DNA of 64,000 bases, taken from assembly GCA_029961685.1 (NCBI GenBank), contig JARWKL010000016.1, positions 15,072,157 through 15,136,156 of the forward strand, given 5' to 3'. Position 1 is the first letter of the stretch. Each line of letters starts with the position of its first letter. Below are positions 55,741 to 64,000 of the stretch, in pieces. Origin of the DNA: Aristolochia californica (lineage: Eukaryota; Streptophyta; Magnoliopsida; Piperales; Aristolochiaceae). The notes under the pieces are model-generated. The model was given only the letters and a program-made list of their open reading frames with translations, searched no databases and was not told the origin of the DNA. The position numbers and the translations under genes were made by a program.

Positions 55741-56430
55741 ATGACCAGTCGTCAGATGTTTTAGTCTTAAATTAGACGTTCTATTATTTGACGATTTGGC
55801 TTCATTAGCTGCATTGGTGGGTGAGATTAATCGAATTAAGAAGAATGTGCGCAAATCGGTATAGATCCATATCATAAGTTTGAACCTACATATGTTCGAG
55901 TTTGGCTTGATCTGAACATTTCGAACTCGAGCTCGAGCCTAAAATTTTTAATCATTTGAGTTCGAACTCGAGTCAGGTTTGAACTCTAACCAACATTTAA
56001 AACTACGAAAAATTAAAATTTTAAAAATAAATAAATAAAGAGAATATTGTGATGAACTTAATACTATTGAACTTCAAGCTATCATAGAGGAGTCCAAGAT
56101 GTTTTAGTCTTAAATTAGACGTTCCATTATTTGAGGATTTGGCTTTATTAGCTGCATTGGTGGGTGAGATTATTTGGAGAGCAGCAACCTCTCAAGTCTT
56201 AACTTTAGAATCCTTGAAATTAAGAAGAATGTGTGCAAATCGATATAGATCGATATCGCAAGCTCGAACCTACATATGTTCAAGTTTGGCTTGATATGAA
56301 GCTTCGAACTCGAGCTTGAACCCAAAAATTTTAATCGTTTAAGTCCAAACTCGAGCCAGGTTCGAACTCCAAACTACATTTAAAAATACAAAAATTAAAA
56401 TAAATAATTAAAAAGAGTATTATGGTGAAC
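55741..56430 (+). repeat. Tandem duplication of about 340 bp units
   Basis: TTTTAGTCTTAAATTAGACG, GATTTGGCTT(C/T)ATTAGCTGC, ATTGGTGGGTGAGATTA and TTCGAACTCGAGCT recur at about 55,760-55,990 and 56,101-56,395. The second unit carries an extra stretch of about 50 bp (GAGAGCAGCAACCTCTCAAG...). Both units contain the subterminal GAACTCGAGC region of the hAT-like family. Confidence 0.75.
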
Positions 56431-56870
56431 TTAGTACCATTGAACATTAAGTTATCATAGAGGAGTCTAAGACTTTGCAATGGAGCATACTAATGTATAA
56501 TAACCAACTTAATGGAGCTAAAAGAAAGAGCAAACACCAACATTAGATGTTGAGGGACCCAAAAAGGTTGAATGATCGATTGTCATTGAGGTTTGAGGTA
56601 AATAAGAACAACTATTAACCAATTAAAGAGGGAATTAACAAGTGCAATCAGAGTAAAGGGTTTTTTTTGTAAAAAATTATATGTTAACGAGTCGGCTTAT
56701 AATCTAACAAGTCAATCTTGGAAAATCTCAAGTTTGCTAAGTTATACTTAACGAGCTTTATTTTAAGTTTAAGCTCGAGCCAAGTTCAAAGAAAAACTGA
56801 ATTAGCAAAGTGTTTTTCGAGCAAAACTCAAATGGTTTACAAACCGATCTGGCTTGGTGCTACTCCTACC
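55850..56870. mobile_element. Relic of the hAT-like element family
   Basis: The left side (GAACCTACATATGTTCGAGTTTGG, GAACTCGAGCTCGAGCC) matches the left end of copy 2. The right side (CTCGAGCCAAGTTCAAAG, CTTGGTGCTACTCCTACC) looks like a mutated right terminus. No target duplication is visible, so this is an old copy. Confidence 0.45.
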
Positions 56871-56931
56871 TGTCATCACTAACACGAAAATAGTTTAATA
56901 AATATCAAATTTTGGATGAATATTCAATTTA

Positions 56932-57075
56932 AACGTTGTTTATTTGATTTGACTTAATCCAATCTCCAAGCAAGATAGACAAAATAAACTCACTTGATCA
57001 ATTCTTCAATTTGATTTGACTTAATCCAATCTGCAAGCAAGATGACAAAATAAACTCACTTGATCAATTCTTCAA
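56932..57075 (+). repeat. Tandem duplication, 2 x about 68 bp
   Basis: TTTGATTTGACTTAATCCAA through AAACTCACTTGATCAATTCTTCAA is repeated immediately, with CTCCAAG versus CTGCAAG and a 1-base deletion. Confidence 0.85.
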
Positions 57076-57747
57076 CCGCACTAAAGCACACATTTTTTTA
57101 TGACACGAACCCATCCACAGAGACCAGGAATGGATATGGTCTCGTCAATTATTGAATGGGTTTAAATATTGTGTTAAATTAAGAGAGTGTCATTGCCACG
57201 GGTTCAACTACACTTGATTCTTTGTTTGGTTTATAAAAAATACTCGTCACGGGAGGAGAGAAGGGGTGGACTTCCACCCTGATTTTTAAATTTTTTAATA
57301 TCATACGGATGTCCTTCCCATACCAAACCCTCTATTGACTCAAGGTTCAACAAGACACCTATTTGGATGGTTTTTGTTTTTATAATATTGGTTTGTACTA
57401 GTTTTAGTAGATAAACATATTCTTACCTCATATTTTATAGCCTACAAAATATTAAATGGTTAGAATGGATATATGAGTTTCTTATTATTCTAACAAATAC
57501 CAACGAAACTAAAAAAAAAAAAAAAAAAAAACACAACCACAAGAAGGATTTCTTTTTAACAAGAAAACTTTACAATGAGAAAATTGGTTAAAATATAGTT
57601 AAATTTTTAGTCATTTTGATCTCCTCAGACAACACAAACAGTATTACCCTTTGTTCAAAATTTTATAATCTAAAAATCTATATTACTAAACTTGGATCAA
57701 CTGATTGGTAGAATAGATTTAGTAAGACCCAACTATATATATATATG
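57076..57747. other. Gene-free stretch
   Basis: Low-complexity AT-rich sequence with a poly-A run at 57,511-57,531. No element ends are recognised. Confidence 0.5.
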
Positions 57748-57940
57748 AGGGGTGATCCAATATGAAAAGTCATTTGGTGAGAAATATACGAAACGGCTAT
57801 CTCAGCCATCCAATCATTGATTAGATGGTTGAGATAGTCGTTGATCGGACGGCTGAGGTAGCCATTGATCATGATCGGATGGTTGAGATAGTATTTCGCA
57901 TGTTTCACACCAAATGGTTTTCGTATTGGATCAACCCCTT
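57748..57940. mobile_element. Foldback MITE (193 bp)
   Basis: Terminal inverted repeats begin AGGGGTGATCCAATATGAAAA on the left and, reversed, AAGGGGTTGATCCAATACGAA on the right. The arms stay complementary inward for about 70 bases with CATTTGGTG and GAAATA blocks. The centre has GATCGGA(T/C)GG(T/C)TGAG repeats. The flanks are TA-rich, so the target duplication cannot be read and the superfamily is not assigned. Confidence 0.75.
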
Positions 57941-57953
57941 ATTCATAATATAT

Positions 57954-57954
<1 letters not shown>

Positions 57955-57988
<34 letters not shown>
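57955..57988 (+). repeat. (GATA)n microsatellite
   Basis: About eight uninterrupted TAGA/GATA units follow the MITE directly. Confidence 0.95.
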
Positions 57989-57989
<1 letters not shown>

Positions 57990-59882
57990 CTGAGGGGATG
58001 TAAGACCAATTGATGTTTTGAGATCAAATAGTAAATTGCAAAAGAAAAAATTATCCAAATTGGTCTCCTCTTGCCCATTGACAAAAATGCACCCCATACC
58101 TCCCTCCCCTCCCTTAACCTACATGGCACCCCCCAGCACACACCCACCCAATGCTAAAAGGGGAAGGAAGGGAGACTTCAACCCCTTCTTCTCTTTGCTA
58201 ATACAAATAATGGAAGGAAAATACCTATTGAACTCAATATCCTCCATTGAAATCATTCCGATGATAATAAAAACTTAAGTTAATAATAATATACATTAGA
58301 ATTGACTTGATGTATAAACAAAATCCCTAGGAAATTGCTAACAACATATTTATTTGATTAAAAGATGACTAATTGAACCATACAAAAAGGAAAGTAAGTA
58401 ATTTATTCCATAAAGCACATCATTCAAACAACCTAGTAGCACCATGTGCAAGCAAGAGAATATAACACAATAAGCTAGCAAACCCCACTAAAATTAGAGA
58501 AATAAAAAGAAAAGTAAATAAAACAAGGTCAAGTAAAAAAGGTCATCCAATTAGACTAGTCCCATTTGATTGGATGAAAATAAAGAAAATCACCCCATTG
58601 AAGAAGAAAAAAAGAAAAATAAATTCAAATAAGTTATCTGATCGAAGTGGATCAACCAAACAACTCATGCAAGCAAGTCAAAAAGAAAAACTAATGAGGA
58701 AGGTGTTCGTCCATCCAAGTCAAATCAATTGGATGTTGCCTACAAAAATCTCGAGAGGGAATAATGAAGGTCGACCAACCGACTATTGCTCGACTAATCA
58801 ATGATGGAGATATAAAAGTTTCTATTGGAAGGCGTACGTCAAAACAAACAACAGAAGAAGATGCCCAAAGGCTTGAAGAAGAAGGGGCATCGAAGAAGTA
58901 AACCGATCAATACCAAGTTGATCTAACATGTGCATATAGAAATGTGTTTGTCCAAAGTTGTTGCCCAAGCTAATTGGACCACCAATTCAAGTGAAGTAGA
59001 ATGAGAAAAAGGCGTTTAAAAAAGATCAATCAACAAAATCAAATTTGACCGAATGACACATTTTAAATAAATTTAAGAAAGAGATTAAAGGCTTTGATTC
59101 ATCCAAAATAGGTATTCAAATTTTACAAGTGACTTATATGTGATTAGCATTCTATTATAAAAAATTTGCATTTTTCTTGTGAATTTTAATTGAGATTTTC
59201 AAAATTTTAAAATGGGCAAAATGTGTTTTTCCAATCTCAACAATTCAAAATTTTGAAAGTTTAGAACTTGTTTATTTAAGTTGATTTCACCCCAAGATTT
59301 ACCTCTTCCTAAAGTAAAGCAAAATCTACTTTGAAAATGTAATTGGAAATTGAATTTGTGATTTGAAAAACCACTAAGCGAAAGTTAAGTACTTATGCTT
59401 TTACTTTAAAAACCCTTTTTGCGTAGCCTGATTCTTCCTTTTTGAGTTCCATTATATTGATTGCTCTAGAAACCAAATTAGAAGTGCCTAGTACATTGAT
59501 TTGAAATCATTTGGGATATTTGAAAGTGCTTTTCAGAATCCAAGCATCATTGAATCATACTTTGAAATATTTTAATTGATCTTGGTCTAGCAAATCTAAA
59601 CTAAAATATTTAGATCCCTGACTAGTGTGGTTGCATTGTGGAATCAACTTTAAGCTGAATTACTTTATGATTTCTCCCATTTGAAAAACCAATCCAATTT
59701 ATATTGAGGTTTTATTATGAAATATTGTCAACCAAGGACCCAATGAGTTGATAATGCATTGCCTAGGAACTTAGGGTTTGTGTGTCTATCTTATCATGCT
59801 TGAATTATGTAATTTGCCTATTGAGAGGCATTATGCTTATGCATAAGTGTATTCAAGTAACCCTTGATCATTTAGTCACGTC
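57989..59882. repeat. Gene-free stretch with diverged dispersed repeat
   Basis: Bases about 59,300-59,760 are similar in inverted orientation to 3,700-4,180. CCAATTAG/CAACC-type words (58,540-58,800) recall the GATCAATC-rich region at 5.2-5.7 kb. The plus frame 58,574-58,804 is Lys-rich and unrecognised. Probably the remains of one long retroelement family. Confidence 0.4.
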
Positions 59883-60337
59883 AACTACAAGAAAATAGAG
59901 TTCCAAATTTGTTGGCAGAAGCTCTTCTGGAGAAAAATTCGTTGTGAGAGTGTGATGACACGTTTTGTTGTTATAATTCGTTAGTAGAGAAGTCAAAACC
60001 TCTACCAACGAATTTATAGAATTTGCTACTACAAATCTGAAATTATAGCAATGAAGTAAAAATTCGTAAGTGGATACTTTAACAACACCGCCAAGGAATT
60101 TTGTAATTTGTTAGTAGAAGTTTAATTTGTGGATATTTTAACAGGTGGATATTTTAACAACACCGCCAAGGAATTTTGTAATTCGTTAGTAGAAGTTTAA
60201 TTTCTAAAAAAAATGTAGTAATTTACTATAAAAGCTCAAAAAAAAAATACAAGCAAATTCCTACAATTCTCTAGCAAAATCCTAGCAAATTTTGTAAATA
60301 ATACAAAATAAATAATTTTAAAAACCTTTTAGTAGTG
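59883..60337. mobile_element. CACTA-like MITE (455 bp), degraded
   Basis: The left end ACTACAAGAAAATAGAG matches the CACTACAAGAAAA terminus of plant CACTA elements with its first base changed. The right end, reversed, reads CACTACTAAAAGG. Subterminal repeats such as AATTCGTTAGTAGA and TCTACCAACGAATTT are also typical. A 3-bp duplication is not visible (GTC left, ATG right). Confidence 0.65.
60105..60215 (+). repeat. Short tandem duplication inside the CACTA-like MITE
   Basis: AACAACACCGCCAAGGAATTTTGTAATTnGTTAGTAGAAGTTTAATTT occurs twice, at about 60,082-60,134 and 60,158-60,210, separated by a short GTGGATATTTTAACA repeat. Confidence 0.8.
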
Positions 60338-60610
60338 ATGTTTTGTGTTTTCACTAGTAGAAACATATATCAAACAAATATTTTTATTTTTAATATTAAT
60401 TTATTTAATAAAACGTAATTATATGTAAAAAAAATTTTAAATTAAATTGAAGTGATAAAAATTAAGTAAAAAATTAAAATTACAATAAATAAATTACACA
60501 AAAAATGTATATAAAATGTATAAAAATAAATTGATAAAAATAAAATAAAAAATACATAAAAAGAATTGTACACATTAATTTAGGAGAGGATCTAAAGAAC
60601 CACCACCACT
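60338..60610. other. AT-rich gene-free stretch
   Basis: Over 85 percent A+T by eye, with no recognisable feature. Confidence 0.5.
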
Positions 60611-62176
60611 CTGATTACAAAAGTCAATGAAGTATTTCTTTTTTTCATAAATTCAACATGGTATCAGAGCAGGTTATGTGAGTTGACTCAATCAACCCAT
60701 AGAGAGAATGTGATCTTTTTTCGATTATTATCTCTAGCATTTTAGATTCGTATCTATCTTTTTTTTTTCTCTTTTTAGTCCCCATACCCGTTGTTTACTG
60801 TTGCTCGGTGAATCCGTTTGTTTACTTCTTCTCTTGGTGATTGATTCTAAGAGCTCAATTTGTTGTCGCATCTCTGCTAGCTCACGAACGATTACTTCTT
60901 CTGCCTTCCAAATAAGGGCTTATCTTGTCTCCCTTTTCAATCCATCCAATTTCATTATGTTTGGATTGAAGAGATCCTCAAATCGGCATCGATTAGGCTC
61001 CGTGTGTTGCTGTGTTAATTTATTTATTTTTCAAATCTTATCTCACGCAGAGGAGAGAATGGCATCGCCACTGCAAGATCTCTTTGTCAGGACCCACTAC
61101 CACCTATTGAACTGCTCTGTTGAGTTAATCTGATTAATCTACCAAGTGCTTGTTAATTACTCTAGTCATCTGGTTCAAAGTTGATTATTGTCAAGTAATA
61201 TGCCAAGTTGATTACTCTGCCTATTATTGCAGCTTCTTTGGGATCTCTGGTTCAGCACCATCGATCGCAACGATCCCTCTCTGCTCTCACTACTATCCCG
61301 CTCTGTTCAGCGCAGTTGGGGAAGCAGAAGACGACACTGTTTCTCTTCACCGGCAACTTTGTTTTCGCTTATAGAAGCCGAAGACGACGACCACTCATCC
61401 CACGAGCTATATACCATCTACTATTCTGTTTTTGCTGAGATTACATTTTGTCTTAGTTCATCGTTGTCTCATTCTGTTCGGAAGTGGGGACGACAATAGT
61501 GGGAACAACTATTCCTTCGCTGCCTTATTTTTGCCGTTGTTAGAGAAGACGACTCTATTGAGTCCATTTTCTATTTTGCCTCATTGGATTATTTCCTCCG
61601 TCGAGAACTTTATTTTTTTCGAGTTATTTGCTCTCACCGGCTGTCGACATCTTTTGGAAATACCTACCTTCCAAATAACGGCTTATCCTATCTCTCTATC
61701 TTTGAGCTATTCGGTATCGTAGGGAAGAAGAAGGCACCGTTAGGAAACAAGCTTTATTTGAGCATTGAGCCCAACTCGGACCAGACATTATTGGGTCAAC
61801 CCAGTGAACCAATAACCCGAGAGTCATATGTTTCGCTTGGGTTAACCCAGCGAGCAGAGTTGATTCAGCCCAACCCAGTCCGGGGTCAACTAGGATACGG
61901 GTCAACCTGACTCAGCCCACTTATTTCCTACCCCGATTATATGTGTTCGGGTTTCGAGTTCTATACATATTTTTTTTGTGACTCGGTTATATTAGTCTAC
62001 TATATGACTCGGTTCTATATCTTTGGCTAAATTATTATCTTGGATTATTAATCGGTTCCAACATACTATTTGGTGCAACTTCCTTATTTATTGACGGACT
62101 CTCTATGAACTATTTCATTTGTCCTTATTACCCTTAAGGACTTCTATTATTTACTAGTTATCCGCTAATGCTATAT
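60611..62176 (+). mobile_element. Family A copy 4: LTR end, primer site and leader
   Basis: Only the last 49 bp of the 5' LTR remain (60,611-60,659, ending CATAAATTCAACA). The primer site TGGTATCAGAGC is 60,660-60,671. The leader follows, with GAAGACGACG words (61,327, 61,380), and a GGGTCAACCC/GGTCAACCTGACTC cluster at 61,790-61,910. Frames in this region (up to 110 codons) carry no domain. Family C element inserted at 62,177 cuts it. Confidence 0.7.
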
Positions 62177-62528
62177 TGTTAGGAATTAAACGCTGTAATT
62201 CCAAACTAACCAGAGCAATAATAATAAACGTAGAAGAAGGGAAAAACAAACAACAAGATTTATACAAGTTTACCTCAACGTGAAACTACGTCCTGTCTTC
62301 TGCCTCTGCAGTAATCCACTATGAAGATGAAATAGTATACAAGAGAAATTACATACTTAAAGGTATTTCTCTCTAACCTCACGGGCTGCAACTCGAGATG
62401 TTCCTTGGATTAAGATAATTAAACCCTAATAGCCCTACCCCTCAATTCTAAAGAGAAAATAAAGGCAACCGTGATGCAAGTGTAAAATTCCCAAAATTAG
62501 GGCGTTAATTAGCCCCCACAGCTTAACA
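62177..62528 (-). repeat. 3' LTR of family C element (352 bp)
   Basis: In element orientation it starts TGTTAAGCTGTGGGGGCTAA and ends AATTCCTAACA; it matches the solo LTR at 26,832-27,330, which is about 150 bp longer. Confidence 0.8.
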
Positions 62529-62639
62529 ATATCCCACTTGGAGACTAATCCATCATCAATATCTCCTCAGCCACTCCAACAACTTATCAATCCTTAGAGA
62601 AAAGTCCAACTAAAGTTGCACACAATTTCAATTTTTCGA

Positions 62640-63430
62640 TTGTAACAGTCTTCATTAAAATTTTAGTTGAATTCTAACTTCCTTGAATCTTCTCATGCGC
62701 TAAGACTCCATCCTCCAGAGCCGATTTGATGAAGTGATAACGCACCTATATGTGATTTCTTCTAGCATGATAACCAGGATTCTTTCCTAAATGAATAGCA
62801 CTCTGACTGTCACAATGCAACACATTCTTCCCAAGCTAGAGACCTAATTCTTCCCAGAAAGACTATAGCCATACCATCTCTTTGCTGGCTTCGGTCACTA
62901 TGACATATTCTGCCTCAGTGGTGGAAAGATCAACTATCTTTTATAACTTGGAGAACCAACTAACTATTGTACCACCCAATGTAATCCCAAGTCTGATTTT
63001 CTGAAATCCCAAGTCTGAGTCTGTAGTGCCTCTCAAATTCCTGAGAATCCACTTCACTGCTTCCCAATGTTATTTATCCAAATTACTCATATATCTGCTC
63101 ATAACTCCCACTGCATGAGCTATGTCTATTCTAGTACACAACATGGCATACATGAGACTGCCAGTAACAGAAGCATAAGGAACATTGGCCATGTTGGCTC
63201 ACTCCTGCTTTGTAGAAAGTGGACTGCTCCTTATATAGCCTAAAGAGACTAGCCAAAGGAGTATTCACTGGTTTTGCATCATTCATGTTGAATCTACTCA
63301 GCTCTTTCTTCACATATTCTTCTTGTGATAATTTCAAGACATCAATGTCTCTAGTAATCCTCATCCCGAGGATTTGTTTTGTAGCACCCAAATCCTTCTT
63401 TGCAAACTTCTTCGACAAATCCCTTTTCAA
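62640..63430 (-). pseudogene. Copia RT C-terminus and RNase H (family C)
   Basis: The frame 63,131-63,430 carries KRDLSKKFAKKDLGATKQIL and GMRITRDIDVLKLSQEEYV, the RT thumb region. Further left, in other frames, are STTEAEY, HCDSQSAIHLGKNPGYHARR and VRYHFIKSALEDG of RNase H. Stops interrupt it. The catalytic YVDD strand of RT is absent because of the deletion upstream. Confidence 0.85.
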
Positions 63431-63442
63431 ATTATTTGTTAT

Positions 63443-63976
63443 CTATTGCTCCTTTCTAGCCTTAGAAAAGCTAACCCTTTTCAGCTTGCCAAAAATACAG
63501 CCTTCACACAAACTATTGTTTACATTTTTTAACCTTGGTAGCTTCCCTTTGGATTGAAGCACTTTCATTCCCTTCTCACTCAATTGACCGTGCATATAAT
63601 ACCACAAGTCAGAATCAATAACAGCATCAGCAACTGCAATCATGTCTCTGTAGCTGGAAGTGATATAAAAAGTTCCAGTTTTTACTCCTCGTGCAACAAC
63701 CATGTCTCCCTTAGTGACTTTCTAGGAAACACCATTAAAAGTCACACTATGACCTTCATCGTCAAGCTACCATACTAAGATCAGATTACACATCAATTTT
63801 GGCACATGTCTCACCTTGTGAATTTTCCACACTGACCCATTTGACATCCTCAAACTGACATTACCAATTCTGACAATATCCAAAGATTCTCCATCAGCAA
63901 GATACTCCTTCTGTAGTGGAGTGAAAAGAAGCCCTAAATCCAACACCCAAGAAGCAATAGGGTTATCAACCGACAA
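63443..63976 (-). pseudogene. Copia protease C-terminus and GAG-pre-integrase (family C)
   Basis: Frame 63,767-63,976 has the ASWVLDLGLLFTPL region (normally D-S/T-G-A; here DLGLL, active site lost) and SLRMSNGSVWKIHKVRHVP. Frame 63,443-63,703 has SDLWYYMHGQLSEKGMKVL and CEGCIFGKLKRVSF, the zinc-binding end of the integrase N-domain. Immediately afterwards the sequence jumps to RT, so the integrase core and RT fingers are deleted. Confidence 0.85.
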
Positions 63977-64000
63977 GAGTAAACAATCTTGTACTTCTTT

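Larger units (their letters stand above)
62177..64000 (-). mobile_element. Deletion-derivative Copia element, family C, 3' half and LTR
   Basis: On the minus strand: protease region, GAG-pre-integrase, an abrupt junction into RT, RNase H, polypurine-like tract (complement of ATATCCCACTTGGAGAC) and 3' LTR 62,177-62,528. The order and the CAAGTGGGATAT tract before the LTR fit a Tork/TAR-type Copia lineage. The 5' end is outside the window. Confidence 0.85.

Noticed and set aside
60801..61910. Frames of 74-110 codons in the A4 leader
   Set aside because: No known domain, not conserved in A1 or D leaders, and overlapping in three frames.

Overview
This is nuclear DNA from a flowering plant. It holds an intact LRR receptor-kinase gene with a plant-type intron, a TDIF-type CLE peptide gene and a nuclear gene for a chloroplast ribosomal protein. 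Around them lies a dense field of nested LTR retrotransposons with plant initiator-Met primer sites (TGGTATCAGAGC), hAT and CACTA-like DNA elements and a 5S-bearing Cassandra element. No bacterial or viral operon, CRISPR array or plasmid feature was seen. Family names come from motifs recognised by eye; no database search was possible, and letter names for elements (A, B, C, D, E, F, G, H) are local to this window.

Left part (1-28,200) is almost entirely transposons. The window opens inside a minus-strand Copia element (B'), followed by a coding-less element (A1), a decayed minus-strand Copia polyprotein (B, 6.8-10.95 kb), a Ty3/gypsy 5' end (G) and a second A copy. Next comes a plus-strand Copia element (H) that has been split three times: by a complete non-autonomous element D (14321-19850, itself carrying a hAT element), by a leader fragment (20326-21355) and by element A3 (22254-24310). 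A degraded D-like element with a solo LTR of family C ends this block.

Middle (28,200-46,250): a CLE41/44-like gene at 29.3 kb sits in the first low-repeat interval. It is followed by a deleted Copia copy and a decayed LTR (E). E received two insertions: a 2.6 kb hAT element with 8-bp target duplications, and a 4.5 kb LTR element (F) with a 5-bp duplication. F carries pieces of at least two host genes (a tRNA uracil methyltransferase-like gene and a poly(A)-binding protein gene), and the PABP piece was in turn hit by a complete Cassandra element. A decayed Copia element with a gypsy solo LTR inside follows.

Right part (46,250-64,000): AT-rich DNA, then the real gene pair: chloroplast bS21 (plus) facing a GSO1/GSO2-type LRR receptor kinase (minus). 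The kinase gene is complete except for one in-frame stop in the LRR region. Beyond it are a hAT relic, a foldback MITE, a CACTA-like MITE, an A-family leader and a deletion-derivative Copia element running out of the window.

The most interesting structural signal is RNA-level. In three different LTR families the end of the LTR and the bases just after the primer site are complementary, forming a 13-16 bp stem whose loop presents the primer-binding site; the stem sequence differs between families but pairing is kept. A second palindromic hairpin recurs in the leaders of otherwise unrelated elements.
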